From Brevinema andersonii (GTDB lineage Bacteria; Spirochaetota; DYKD01): DNA of 64,000 nucleotides. Below the pieces are notes generated by a model, which was not told the DNA's origin, searched no databases, and worked only from the letters and a program-made list of their open reading frames with translations. The DNA lies in the NCBI GenBank assembly GCA_020722765.1, contig DYKD01000007.1, forward strand, positions 1 through 64,000. Direction: 5' to 3'. A program made the translations under genes and the position numbers. This document shows positions 26,989 through 37,621 of the stretch, one piece after another. Position 1 is the first letter of the stretch, and every line of letters starts with the position of its first letter.

Positions 26989-29657
26989 AAAAATTATTAA
27001 CATCGTTCAAGAACTTATTTGCAAAACAGGAATCGCATCTCTACGAAAACCCTCTCGATGCTCCGGGTAAGGGACAATACTTCGGAGTCTTTTTTCTCGC
27101 TTTTGCGGCATTGGCTTTTGAGATCATCCTGACACGCGTGCTCTCATACAGGTATTGGTATCATTATGCAAGCCTGATTATCGCCATAGCAATGCTGGGA
27201 AATGGTATGGCAGGTACCTTTTCCACTTTTTTCAGGAAACGTGGCAGGGAGACCCGCTACGTTTTGTTCTTCTTATCCCTGTTATTTGCTGTTTCCATCC
27301 CCTTGGTAATACAGTTTTCAAATATCATACAATATATTCCCAATCTTTATCAGTCTCCAACACAGAGCGTTTCTCCTTCACCTGATGCAAATATTTTTAA
27401 TCTAATAAAACATGTGTTTCTTGATGCGATCCATGATTTTAGATTGACTGATTTGAATACCAAAGAGCAGCTAAAGCTCTATTTCCTTTTTATGTTTCCT
27501 TTTCTCATTGTTGGGATTACTCTCACTTTTACTTTTAGCGCTTATCAGAAAAATATCAATAAATTCTATTTCGCAGATCTGGCAGGTGCAGGCTTAGGCG
27601 TTTTGTCTGTCCTGATTCTCATGCCTGTGATAGGATTGGAACGGATGGTCTGGCTCATAGGTTTTTTTGGAGCAGTCTCAGCCATGTTTTTTGCTACCCG
27701 ACTGAATAAATTGTTTTTTATTCCGACGTTTTTGATAGCATTGTATCTTCTGCTTCCTGTATTTGGAATCATTCCTCATAACATTGATATTCCTACAACC
27801 AAAACTGACAAGAAAAATGTGCGTGTTTTTGCAGAATACTGGGATAATATTGCCAGGATTTCCTTATGGAAAAAGAATGACAATTATGTGACAATCAATA
27901 TGGATTGGTCTTGCCTGACAATCATCCAGAATCATGCAAAAGGTCTGGCTATGCGTCAAAAATTGTATGAGAACCATTACATCCCTTTCCTGTTGCGTCC
28001 TGATGGCTCTTCCTGTATTGTCGGTTCCGGTGGTGGACGTGATATCAATGCCCATTTGGATATGAATAAACTTTATGGAAAGGATAAAGACAATGTCAAG
28101 GTTTATGCTGTTGAACTGAATCCGACCATGATGAAAATACTTAATTCTACAAATATCTTCACGCTCCCTGGTGTCATGTGGAATCCTAAAAATATGGATA
28201 TCAATGTTACCAATATTTTCCATTTTTCTGGAAAACTCGCCAAAGATTCACGTGTCAAGATGATGAATGATGAAGGACGTAATTTTATACGTTCCCACAA
28301 GATGAAATATGATATCATTGTCCAGAACAATGCTTATACTTTTTCTGCTGTAAGTTCCGGAGCTTTTTCCTTGGCTGAAAATTATCTGATGACAGTGGAG
28401 GCTTTTGAGGAATATTTCGATCATCTGAATCCTGAGGGTATTCTTTATTTTTCCCGTCCATATTTTGAAGCAATAAGAATGGCAAGTATTGCCAGGGAAC
28501 TTTTCAAGAGAAGAGGGAAGCTTGATGAATTTCCTGAGAGTATTGCTATCTTTCTTAATCCTGACCAAAGAGGATACAATGTCCAACAGTTCTATTTGAA
28601 AAAAGGCAGATTTACCAAGGAAGAGATCAGGCTTTTACAAGAACAATATGACAAGCAAGCTGAACAGGATAATTTTACTAATGACGTGGTCGTTTATGCT
28701 CCTTATATCAGGAAAAACATCTGGGATAATCGCCCTCTTTCTATTAAAGACCAGACAAGATTGAATAATAGCGCTCACATGAAAAGCATAATTTTAGCTC
28801 CTGATGAAGATTCACTAAAAAATATTTACGACAATTCCTTGACAGATATTCGGCCTCCCACAGATGATTGGCCTTTTTTCAGCCAACGTGCAAAGTGGAA
28901 AGATTTCATTGAAAACCAAAGCCCTGCACTGAAAAAAATCGAGGCTTTCTTTCCCCAATCCATTATGAGCATCAAGCAGGCATTGGTGATAGTATCCATC
29001 ATTTCCATCTTATTCATCCTTGTCCCGATGTTCTTTTATAGGGAAGCGGGTCTGAAAGATCTTGGTGGCAGGGGAGTCCGTGGTTTTTCAGGTAAAATCC
29101 AGTTCCTATATTTTTTTGCCATGATCGGATTAGGGTTCATGTTCATGGAAATCCATATGATGCAAAAACTCGGGTTAGTGTTTGGAACTCCTGTTTTTGC
29201 CATAGCCTTTGTCCTGGCAGGGACTCTGATTTTTTCAGGTGTTGGAAGTTTCCTTTCTGGTGCGTTTTCTGACAAAAAAAAGTCCCTGCTCATTGCACTT
29301 TCCTTGATCGTGTTAGTGATGATTGTTTATCTGATAATCGGACAAGCAACACTCCGGGGTGTCATGGGTTCATCCATGCTGATGAGAATCTCAGTCTCCT
29401 CCCTTTTCATAATTCCTCTTGCTGTAGGAATGGGAATGATGTTCCCTTCTGCTGTCAGCTGGTTGTCTTGTCATTATCCCAGGACAATCGCATGGGGCTG
29501 GGCTGTAAACGGTTTTTTTTCGGTCATAGCCTCACTTCTTGCAAATATCATGGCTGTTTTCTTGGGTTTGAATATGTTGGTCTGGCTCGCACTTTTCTTT
29601 TACACTAGTGGAGTTCTTATGTTCCTTCTGATTCCTCCAAAAAAAATCGAAGTCTAA
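26985..29657 (+). CDS. spermidine synthase-like polytopic membrane protein
   Basis: 890 aa; N- and C-terminal TM blocks around a Rossmann core (SSCIVGSGGGRDINAHLDMNKLYGKDKDNVKVYAVELNP...NDEGRNFIRSHKMKYDIIVQNN). Confidence 0.8.
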   Translation: MKKLLTSFKNLFAKQESHLYENPLDAPGKGQYFGVFFLAFAALAFEIILTRVLSYRYWYHYASLIIAIAMLGNGMAGTFSTFFRKRGRETRYVLFFLSLLFAVSIPLVIQFSNIIQYIPNLYQSPTQSVSPSPDANIFNLIKHVFLDAIHDFRLTDLNTKEQLKLYFLFMFPFLIVGITLTFTFSAYQKNINKFYFADLAGAGLGVLSVLILMPVIGLERMVWLIGFFGAVSAMFFATRLNKLFFIPTFLIALYLLLPVFGIIPHNIDIPTTKTDKKNVRVFAEYWDNIARISLWKKNDNYVTINMDWSCLTIIQNHAKGLAMRQKLYENHYIPFLLRPDGSSCIVGSGGGRDINAHLDMNKLYGKDKDNVKVYAVELNPTMMKILNSTNIFTLPGVMWNPKNMDINVTNIFHFSGKLAKDSRVKMMNDEGRNFIRSHKMKYDIIVQNNAYTFSAVSSGAFSLAENYLMTVEAFEEYFDHLNPEGILYFSRPYFEAIRMASIARELFKRRGKLDEFPESIAIFLNPDQRGYNVQQFYLKKGRFTKEEIRLLQEQYDKQAEQDNFTNDVVVYAPYIRKNIWDNRPLSIKDQTRLNNSAHMKSIILAPDEDSLKNIYDNSLTDIRPPTDDWPFFSQRAKWKDFIENQSPALKKIEAFFPQSIMSIKQALVIVSIISILFILVPMFFYREAGLKDLGGRGVRGFSGKIQFLYFFAMIGLGFMFMEIHMMQKLGLVFGTPVFAIAFVLAGTLIFSGVGSFLSGAFSDKKKSLLIALSLIVLVMIVYLIIGQATLRGVMGSSMLMRISVSSLFIIPLAVGMGMMFPSAVSWLSCHYPRTIAWGWAVNGFFSVIASLLANIMAVFLGLNMLVWLALFFYTSGVLMFLLIPPKKIEV

Positions 29658-29669
29658 AAGGAGATTTTC

Positions 29670-30164
29670 ATGCAGGAAAAAATCATCATTGCGGCTGTTG
29701 CTAGAAATAATGTCATTGGAAACGGTAATACCATACCTTGGCACATCAGTGAGGATTTCAAGAGGTTCAAAAGACTTACAACAGGATTTCCCATTATCAT
29801 GGGTTCAAAAACCTGGATGTCACTTCCTAAAAGACCTTTACTTGACAGGGAAAACATCGTAATTTCACGAAACCCTGATTTTAAAGCTGATGGTGCTACT
29901 GTATTTTCATCTCTTGAAAAAGCAATTGAACATTGCAAGGAAGCCAAGAAAATATTTTTTATTGGCGGAGCCTCAGTATATGAACAGGCAATGAAATTTT
30001 CTGATGTGATGGAAATTACTCGTCTGGAAAATAAATTTGAAGGGGATGCTTTTTTCCCGAAAATAGATAATAATGAATGGCAAATTGTGGGACATCCTGA
30101 ATCCTATGAAGATCCAAAATACGGGAAGTATTCTTTTATCCGTTATTTGAAAGTTGTCAAATAA
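29670..30164 (+). CDS. folA: dihydrofolate reductase
   Basis: IIAAVARNNVIGNGNTIPWHISEDFKRFKRLTTGFPIIMGSKTWMSLP; IFFIGGASVYEQAM. Confidence 0.94.
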   Translation: MQEKIIIAAVARNNVIGNGNTIPWHISEDFKRFKRLTTGFPIIMGSKTWMSLPKRPLLDRENIVISRNPDFKADGATVFSSLEKAIEHCKEAKKIFFIGGASVYEQAMKFSDVMEITRLENKFEGDAFFPKIDNNEWQIVGHPESYEDPKYGKYSFIRYLKVVK

Positions 30165-30733
30165 ATGGGAGTGCTTCTCAGCTGTCAAGATGTTTCCAAA
30201 TCTTTCGGAACACGCAATCTTTTTTCAAGTCTTTCTTTCGGATTGAACGAAGGGGAGTGTACTGGTCTCATTGGACCTAATGGTTCAGGAAAATCGACTT
30301 TGCTTAAAATTATTGCAGGAGAGGATACTCCGGATACTGGTTCAATAACAGCAAAAAAAAGGATTCGAATCGCTTATCTGCCACAGACTGAAGACTTATC
30401 CAGTATTCCGGAAAATACGACTGTCATTCAATATCTATCTTCTTATATTTTAACCAAAGGTTATTCTGAACAAGAAGCGTCCACCATTTCCAGAATCGGA
30501 TTAGATAAGGCACGATTTGCTGATGTCAATCAACTTGTTAAAGTCCTTTCTGGTGGATGGAAAAAGAGGCTATAGTGACACATGACAGACGTTTTTTGGG
30601 ACGTACACAACAAAAGAACTGAGAGAATTAGAAAATATCGAAGACCAGATTAAAGCAGGTGAGGAAGTCGTACTTGAACTGGAAAAATCACTTGAGGATC
30701 CTTCCATAGCTGCCCACTCTCCCTGCCCGTGAC
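30165..30733 (+). pseudogene. decayed ABC-F family ATPase (Uup-like) with internal deletions
   Basis: 30165-30575 encodes intact Walker A (GPNGSGKSTLLK) to LSGGWKKRL then stop; a shifted frame carries IVTHDRRFL (about 30572-30598); a third frame from about 30607 carries TTKELRELENIEDQIKAGEEVVLELEKSLEDPSIAA, an ABC-F/Uup linker-like segment. Confidence 0.8.
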
Positions 30734-30934
30734 CAACATATTAAAAAAATAGCCAATTTTTATTTCTATTTTTTTTTGAGAAACCGATATTAAGTGGACA
30801 TATTACTACCATGCAATATGTAAATGTGGAATCCATAATCTCAATTGTCGTCTCATCGCATTGCGTTTCCTTGGCTTTGCTTGTACTCATCAGGCACATC
30901 CAAATGACGGCATCTCACCAGATTTCGGGTTTTA

Positions 30935-32341
30935 ATGCGTAAAAAATCAGTTAGTATCCAACTTCAAAATATCTCTTTTGATAGACTATTTGTAAATGGT
31001 TCCGCTTCTGCCTTATTTGATAAAGGACAAGTTCATGTCCCTTTCGCTCTCCCTGGTGATATTGCAGATGTCAATGTTACGAGCAGGATAGGGAATGAAT
31101 ATTTTGGGAAAATATCATTCTTTCATGAACAATCTTCATTAAGACAAGAAGCCTCTTGTAAACATTTTGGTATTTGCGGCGGATGTCAATGGCAACATAT
31201 CAATTATGATGAACAGTTAAAAGTAAAACAGAGTTGGGTTCAAAACCTTTTTTCAGATGTCATAGCCAAAGACTCTTCCTTTTTACAGGCTATTGTTCCT
31301 GCACCTGATCCCTATTTTTATCGAAACAAGATGGAATATACGTTTTCAAACAGGCCTTGGACTGAAGCTGTGTTGGAAGATAAATCACAATACAAAGTTG
31401 AAAAAAATGTTGTTGGTTTTCATGTACCGGGCAGGTTTGATAAGATTATGAATGTTGAAAAATGTTTTCTGCAGGCAGACCCTTCCAACAGTATCCGTGA
31501 TTTCATCCAAAAAATATCGTTTGAAAAAGGGTATGATCATTTTGATAGCAGGATTTTAAAAGGTTTCCTGCGCAATCTTATCATACGTTGTACTCATGAT
31601 GGACAGTTCATGGTCATTCTGTCAGTTGGACGGGATGAACCTCTCTGGATTGAAAAAATCCTGTCAGGTCTCAAATCAAATTTTCCAGATCTTGCTTCCA
31701 TCTATTATGTGATCAACCTTAAACCTAATCCTACTTTAAGTGACCAGGAACATATCCTTTTTCATGGCACTCCTGAGATTACGGAAAATATCAATGGGCT
31801 TTCTTTTATCATTGGACCGAAATCCTTTTTTCAATCCAATACCAAACAGACTGAATCCCTCTATGACCTGGTCCTTAAGATGGCGAATCCTAAGAAAACA
31901 GATGTGATTTATGATTTGTATACTGGAGCTGGGACCATCGCCTGTGTTTTGGCTTCCCACTGCAAGGAAGTGATAGGAATAGAATCCGTTGAAGAAGCGG
32001 TTCAGAATGCACGTATGAACGCTAAAAAAAATGACATTATGAATGCTGAATTCTATTCAGGTGATACAAAAGACCTGTTTACTGAAAAGCTTTTTGAAAA
32101 ACACGGCTCCCCTGATATTGTTGTTCTCGATCCTCCTCGTCCTGGACTTCATGAGGATGTATTGGCATCTCTTCTCTCTGAGTCACCTGAGAAAATCGTC
32201 TATGTAAGCTGTAATCCTGAAACGCAACTCCGCGATGTGAACATCCTTCGTGAGACATACAAGGTTTCACTGATTGCACCTGTTGATATGGTTCCTCAGA
32301 CCAGACATGTTGAAAACGTAATATTGTTGGAAAAAAGATGA
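30935..32341 (+). CDS. 23S rRNA/tRNA uracil-5-methyltransferase family (RlmD/TrmA-like)
   Basis: TRAM-like N-term; Fe-S CKHFGICGGCQWQH; VIYDLYTGAGTIACVLA; VLDPPRPGLHEDVL; YVSCNPETQLRD. Confidence 0.9.
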   Translation: MRKKSVSIQLQNISFDRLFVNGSASALFDKGQVHVPFALPGDIADVNVTSRIGNEYFGKISFFHEQSSLRQEASCKHFGICGGCQWQHINYDEQLKVKQSWVQNLFSDVIAKDSSFLQAIVPAPDPYFYRNKMEYTFSNRPWTEAVLEDKSQYKVEKNVVGFHVPGRFDKIMNVEKCFLQADPSNSIRDFIQKISFEKGYDHFDSRILKGFLRNLIIRCTHDGQFMVILSVGRDEPLWIEKILSGLKSNFPDLASIYYVINLKPNPTLSDQEHILFHGTPEITENINGLSFIIGPKSFFQSNTKQTESLYDLVLKMANPKKTDVIYDLYTGAGTIACVLASHCKEVIGIESVEEAVQNARMNAKKNDIMNAEFYSGDTKDLFTEKLFEKHGSPDIVVLDPPRPGLHEDVLASLLSESPEKIVYVSCNPETQLRDVNILRETYKVSLIAPVDMVPQTRHVENVILLEKR

Positions 32342-32542
32342 TTATACCTGTTGTCCCTAAAGCCTGAAAATAAGACCTCTTTAAGCTAAAAAAAACGAAT
32401 TCTCTTATATATTTGTTAAATTTGACAAAACATTCCAAACAGTATAATATATGACGCCTGTAGATGATTCTTTCCTCTAAGAATGTCCTCCAACAGGCAC
32501 TATGGCTATATTTAATCGGTCTTTGCGTTAAAAGGATTTTTT

Positions 32543-33706
32543 ATGCCTAAAGGAATCATTGTACTTGAAAACGGCTCCTCCTTTTTAGGAGAAACCTTCG
32601 GTTATACTGGAACCAAATTCGGCGAGTTCGTTTTCAATACTGCACTTTCCGGTTATCAGGAAATTTTGACAGATCCCTCCTATAAAGGGCAGTTTGTTGT
32701 AATGACTTATCCGCATATCGGTAATTATGGGACTTCCCCTGAAGATGCTGAATCTGATTCTGTCTTTCTTGAAGGTTTCATAGCCAAAGAATTCAGTAGT
32801 ATTGTGAGTAATTACAGGTCGCAAAAGAGTTTGCAGGATTATTTAACTGAAAAAAAAGTAATAGCCATTCAAGGTGTCGATACCCGTGCTATTACAAAAC
32901 TTATTCGAGAAAAAGGCTCCATGATGGGTGCTATTTCCAATACGGAACTTGACCCTGAAAAACTCCTCGAACAGATAAAAAAAGCACCTTCCATCGTTGG
33001 TGTAGACATGATCAAAGAAGTGACAACTAAGAAGATTTTCAAATGGGATCCCTCCAAGAATCAGGCGAAGTCCCTTCACCCCAACACTTCTGTTTATGAC
33101 GCATTCACAAAATTAAAAGATTATCATTACGGTTTTCATATCGTATGTATTGATTGTGGTGTGAAGTGGAATATGCTCCGTATCCTGTCCCTCATGGGGT
33201 GTGAAGTGACTGTTGTTCCAGCCACATCAAAAATCGATGAAATACGGAAATTGAAACCAGACGGTGTGATAATATCCAATGGTCCAGGAGACCCTTCAGC
33301 TGTCCCATACCTCGTACAACTTGTAAAAGATGTCATTGATGCAGGTCTGCCAACTTTCGGAATCTGTTTTGGACACCAACTGATTGGTCAGGCCTTTGGG
33401 GGGAAGACATTCAAATTGAAATTCGGGCATCATGGGGCCAACCATCCTGTAAAAGATCTTTTGACAGGCAAAGTGGAGATCACATCACAGAACCATAATT
33501 TCTGTGTAGACTATGAGAGTCTTGATAAGACAAAGATAGAGATAACACATATGCATTTGAATGATGATACTGTTGAAGGATTCCGTCACAAGGAAAAACC
33601 GGTTTTCAGCGTGCAATATCATCCTGAAAGTTCTCCGGGTCCCAGTGATTCACGATACCTGTTCAAACGGTTCCTTGATATGGTCAAGGAGGCCCGCCAT
33701 GCCTAA
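32543..33706 (+). CDS. carA: carbamoyl-phosphate synthase small subunit
   Basis: [77 protein letters not shown]. Confidence 0.96.
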   Translation: MPKGIIVLENGSSFLGETFGYTGTKFGEFVFNTALSGYQEILTDPSYKGQFVVMTYPHIGNYGTSPEDAESDSVFLEGFIAKEFSSIVSNYRSQKSLQDYLTEKKVIAIQGVDTRAITKLIREKGSMMGAISNTELDPEKLLEQIKKAPSIVGVDMIKEVTTKKIFKWDPSKNQAKSLHPNTSVYDAFTKLKDYHYGFHIVCIDCGVKWNMLRILSLMGCEVTVVPATSKIDEIRKLKPDGVIISNGPGDPSAVPYLVQLVKDVIDAGLPTFGICFGHQLIGQAFGGKTFKLKFGHHGANHPVKDLLTGKVEITSQNHNFCVDYESLDKTKIEITHMHLNDDTVEGFRHKEKPVFSVQYHPESSPGPSDSRYLFKRFLDMVKEARHA

Positions 33707-36700
33707 ACGGACAGACATCAGGAAAATCATGATCATCAGTTCAGGTCCTATTGTCATTGGACAGGCATGTGAGTTCGATTATTCCGGAACACAGGCTGTT
33801 AAGGCACTTAGAAAAGAAGGATATGAGATCATCCTGTTGAACTCAAACCCGGCAACAATCATGACAGATCCTGAACTTGCAGACAAGACATATATCGAAC
33901 CCATCACACCTGAAATTGCAGCAGCGATCATTGAAAAAGAAAGACCAGACGCATTGTTACCGACACTTGGTGGTCAGACAGCATTAAACACAGCACGAGC
34001 TCTTGGTAAGATGGGAGTGTTTGAAAAATATGGCGTTGAACTGTTGGGCGCCAATCTGGAATCCATTGAAAAGGCAGAAGACCGTGATCTTTTCAAGGAA
34101 GCCATGAAAAAAATCGGGATTGGTGTGCCTGAGAGTGGTTTGGCGACAACAATCGAAGAAGCTGAAAAAGTCCTTTCAAAGATTGGATTTCCGCTCATCA
34201 TTAGACCTGCCTTCACTTTGGGAGGTTCTGGCGGAAGCATTGTTTATAACATGGATGAGTTTTATGATAAGATCAAATGGGGATTGGATGCTAGTCCTAT
34301 CCATCAGATTCTTATTGAACAATCCCTTTTAGGTTGGAAAGAATATGAATTGGAAGTGATGCGTGACCATGTAGGAAATACGGTCATCATCTGTTCTATC
34401 GAGAATTTTGATCCCATGGGTATTCATACAGGAGATTCCATTACTGTCGCTCCTGCACAGACATTGTCAGACAAAGAATACCAGGTCTTGCGGAACATGT
34501 CTATTGCCATTATGAAAGAGATCAATGTGAGCACAGGTGGATCCAATGTCCAATTCGCTGTAAATCCTGATAATGGTTCTGTCATGATCATTGAGATGAA
34601 TCCCCGTGTTTCACGGAGTTCGGCTCTTGCTTCAAAAGCAACAGGTTTTCCAATAGCGAAAATAGCAGCTTTGCTTGCTGTAGGTTATACCCTTGATGAG
34701 TTAAAAAACGATATTACAAAAAAGACAGTCGCAAGTTTTGAACCCACAATCGATTATGTTGTCACAAAAATCCCGCGTTGGACTTTTGAAAAATTTCCTG
34801 AAGCTGATAATGAGCTCACCACACAGATGAAGTCCGTAGGTGAAGCTATGGCCATTGGTAGGACATTCAAGGAATCTTTGCAGAAAGCATTGCGTTCATT
34901 GGAAATCGGAAGGGCAGGGTTGGGGGCTGATGGGAAAGACAAGTTTTATTCCTGGGTTGACAAGTTCACTCCGGATGAAGTCCATCGGTTCATCAGGAAA
35001 AAGCTTATCAAGCCTACAGAAGAACGGATTTTTTATGTCAGATATGCGTTTCAATACGGGTTTTCCATGGATGAGATTTTTGAATGTTCAAAAATCGACA
35101 GATGGTTTCTCCAACAGATCAAGGAAATAGTTGATCTTGAGACTGCTATCAAGGAATATTCCATAGATGATATCTCTGATGACCTGCTCAGGAAAGCGAA
35201 AGAACATGGTTTTTCAGATAAACAGCTTGCCATAATCATGAATACACAGGAAGAGATAGTGCGGGAGAAACGTTTTAAGAAGAATATCCTGCCAGTATAT
35301 AAGCTGGTTGATACAAGTTCCGCAGAATTTGAAGCCTATACACCATACTACTATTCAAGTTATGAGCAGGAAAATGAGATAAGACCTTCAACAAAACCGT
35401 CTGTTATGATTTTGGGTAGCGGTCCCAACCGTATTGGTCAAGGCATTGAATTCGATTACTGTTGTGTCCACTGTGCTTATGCATTGAAGGAAGAAGGTTT
35501 TGATACGATCATGGTGAATTGCAATCCTGAGACTGTCTCTACGGATTATGACACCTCTGATTATCTGTTTTTTGAACCTCTTACCTTTGAAGATGTGAAT
35601 CACATCCATAAGAACATGAAACCGACTGGTACTGTGATCCAGTTCGGTGGACAGACTCCCCTGAAGCTGGCTCTTTCACTTCAGAAGGAAAGCATTGATA
35701 TCTTTGGAACATCCCCGACAAGTATTGACATTGCAGAAGACAGGAAGCTATTTTCTGAATTCATAACGAAACTGGATATCAAGCAACCAGAAAATGGAAT
35801 GGCCTATTCACGTGATATGGCTTTGGAAATCGCTAACAGGATTGGATATCCTGTGCTTCTTCGTCCCTCGTATGTCCTAGGTGGACGTTCCATGGAAATT
35901 ATCTATAATGATATTGAACTGGACCGATATATCAAGTCAGCAGTGGAAGTCTCTGAAAACAGGCCAGTCCTTATTGACAGATTCCTTGAAAACGCTGTTG
36001 AAATCGACGTGGATGCTGTTGGAGATGGTGAAGAAGTCTATGTGGGTGCTGTGATGGAACATATTGAAGAGGCTGGCATCCATAGCGGTGATAGTGCCTG
36101 TGTGCTCCCTCCAAAATCCATCAAAAAAGAGATCGTTCAGAAAATTGAAGAATATACCACCAAGATGGCTTTGAAACTGAAAGTAAAAGGTCTGATCAAC
36201 GTTCAATTTGCACTGAAGGATGAAGAGATTTATGTTCTGGAAGTGAATCCTAGGGCTTCACGGACTGCCCCTTTTGTAAGTAAAGCTACAGGAGTGCCAC
36301 TGGCAAAACTTGCTGCAAGAATTGCAACTGGCAGGAAGCTGAAAGAATTCAAGTTGAAAAAGAGGAATCTCGATTATTATTGTGTAAAAGAAGTTGTCAT
36401 GCCGTTCATCAAGTTCCAGAATGTCGATACGATACTAGGTCCTGAAATGAAATCGACTGGCGAGGTTATGGGTGTTGATGCTGATTTTGGCATGGCTTTC
36501 GCAAAAGCCCAGATTGCTGCTGGCTCTAATCTTCCTTTGGAAGGTACAGTTTTCATCAGTGTCCGTGACAAAGATAAAAAAATGGTTTTAGATACTGCAA
36601 GGAAACTTCAACAAGCTGGTTTTAAGCTGATTGCGACTTCAGGGACACATCGATTTTTAAATGAAAATAACGTAAAAAATGACCTTGTCAAGAAAGTTAC

Positions 36701-36935
36701 GGAAGGTCGTCCCAATGTCACAGATGCTATCAAAAACAAAGATGTAGCACTTGTCATAAACACGTCTGAAGGAGCCCAGGCTAAAAAGGATTCTTTTCAG
36801 ATTAGGCGCACAGCCCTGAATTTCGGGGTCCCTTATGTTACTACTATTTCCGCTTCTAATGCCACCTGTGAGGCTATCCTCTCAATGAAGAAAAGGCCTA
36901 TGGATGTTAAAGCCCTTCAAGATTGGTATAAATAG
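33699..36935 (+). CDS. carB: carbamoyl-phosphate synthase large subunit
   Basis: start ATG 33699 ([33 protein letters not shown]); the ORF-track start 33561 lies within carA; duplicated ATP-grasp halves; 8-nt overlap with carA stop. Confidence 0.96.
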   Translation: MPKRTDIRKIMIISSGPIVIGQACEFDYSGTQAVKALRKEGYEIILLNSNPATIMTDPELADKTYIEPITPEIAAAIIEKERPDALLPTLGGQTALNTARALGKMGVFEKYGVELLGANLESIEKAEDRDLFKEAMKKIGIGVPESGLATTIEEAEKVLSKIGFPLIIRPAFTLGGSGGSIVYNMDEFYDKIKWGLDASPIHQILIEQSLLGWKEYELEVMRDHVGNTVIICSIENFDPMGIHTGDSITVAPAQTLSDKEYQVLRNMSIAIMKEINVSTGGSNVQFAVNPDNGSVMIIEMNPRVSRSSALASKATGFPIAKIAALLAVGYTLDELKNDITKKTVASFEPTIDYVVTKIPRWTFEKFPEADNELTTQMKSVGEAMAIGRTFKESLQKALRSLEIGRAGLGADGKDKFYSWVDKFTPDEVHRFIRKKLIKPTEERIFYVRYAFQYGFSMDEIFECSKIDRWFLQQIKEIVDLETAIKEYSIDDISDDLLRKAKEHGFSDKQLAIIMNTQEEIVREKRFKKNILPVYKLVDTSSAEFEAYTPYYYSSYEQENEIRPSTKPSVMILGSGPNRIGQGIEFDYCCVHCAYALKEEGFDTIMVNCNPETVSTDYDTSDYLFFEPLTFEDVNHIHKNMKPTGTVIQFGGQTPLKLALSLQKESIDIFGTSPTSIDIAEDRKLFSEFITKLDIKQPENGMAYSRDMALEIANRIGYPVLLRPSYVLGGRSMEIIYNDIELDRYIKSAVEVSENRPVLIDRFLENAVEIDVDAVGDGEEVYVGAVMEHIEEAGIHSGDSACVLPPKSIKKEIVQKIEEYTTKMALKLKVKGLINVQFALKDEEIYVLEVNPRASRTAPFVSKATGVPLAKLAARIATGRKLKEFKLKKRNLDYYCVKEVVMPFIKFQNVDTILGPEMKSTGEVMGVDADFGMAFAKAQIAAGSNLPLEGTVFISVRDKDKKMVLDTARKLQQAGFKLIATSGTHRFLNENNVKNDLVKKVTEGRPNVTDAIKNKDVALVINTSEGAQAKKDSFQIRRTALNFGVPYVTTISASNATCEAILSMKKRPMDVKALQDWYK

Positions 36936-37014
36936 TCTCCCCCCCCTTGACAAATTGGGAAGAAGGACTTAAATTTGAACACGAAAAAATGAATTTCCTA
37001 GGAGGATTGATATT

Positions 37015-37287
37015 ATGAATTTACAGCCTTTAGATGACAGATTATTGGTTGAACCTGCTGAAGGGCAGGAAGCAAAATCTGCTGGTGGGATCATTATTCC
37101 AGATACAGCTAAAGAGAAACCCCGCATGGGAACTATCAAAGCTGTAGGTACAGATGAAGAATTAAAGAAAATCGTCAAAGAAGGCGATAAGATTCTTTAT
37201 GGTAAGTACACTGGCGATGAGATTGAAATGGATCATAAGAAATACCTTATCATCAAACGTGATGATATTTTAGCCATTGTCAAGTGA
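37015..37287 (+). CDS. groES: co-chaperonin GroES
   Basis: MNLQPLDDRLLVEPAEGQEAKSAGGIIIPDTAKEKPRMGTIKAVG...KYTGDEIEMDHKKYLIIKRDDILAIVK; RBS aggagg. Confidence 0.96.
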   Translation: MNLQPLDDRLLVEPAEGQEAKSAGGIIIPDTAKEKPRMGTIKAVGTDEELKKIVKEGDKILYGKYTGDEIEMDHKKYLIIKRDDILAIVK

Positions 37288-37292
37288 ATTTT

Positions 37293-37325
37293 AAAAGGCT
37301 GTCCGTAAGGACGGCCTTTTTTTTT
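37293..37325 (+). terminator. Rho-independent terminator after groES
   Basis: aaaaggctgtcc-gtaa-ggacggcctttt followed by a T run. Confidence 0.9.
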
Positions 37326-37465
37326 GCTTTAAATATTAATAATGTGTATTATTGATACGGTTGTTTTTAGGAGGATCTTATAGAAGTTTTCTTTTCTATT
37401 CATTTTTTTTTATAGGTCGATAAATATATAAAATTCGGGCAGATGCCCACGTTGGAGGAGTCATC

Positions 37466-37609
37466 ATGATTCATGATATCAAACAGAACATGCCAGATTT
37501 CATAAAGGAACAGGTAAGTCATTGGGAATCTTGGATTAGAAAAAATCCCAATTCTAAGATTAAGGGCGATGTTTTAAGTGGTTTGAACAAGCTTCGTGGT
37601 ATGATGTAG
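37466..37609 (+). CDS. possible 47-aa small protein
   Basis: MIHDIKQNMPDFIKEQVSHWESWIRKNPNSKIKGDVLSGLNKLRGMM*; good RBS (ttggaggagtcatcATG); too short for the supplied ORF track. Confidence 0.5.
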   Translation: MIHDIKQNMPDFIKEQVSHWESWIRKNPNSKIKGDVLSGLNKLRGMM

Positions 37610-37621
37610 GGAATTTACAGG

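Noticed and set aside
32422-32448. Promoter TTGACA...TATAAT upstream of carA
   Set aside because: Hexamers match well but the spacer is only 15 bp, so I did not list it as a confident promoter.
33561-33698. Upstream extension of carB in the ORF track
   Set aside because: Overlaps carA coding sequence; the conserved CarB N-terminus [30 protein letters not shown] starts at 33699.
36940-36960. C8 homopolymer (ccccccccttgac) after carB as a possible phase-variable tract
   Set aside because: It is intergenic and could at most tune spacing of a weak promoter for groES; no evidence of phase variation.
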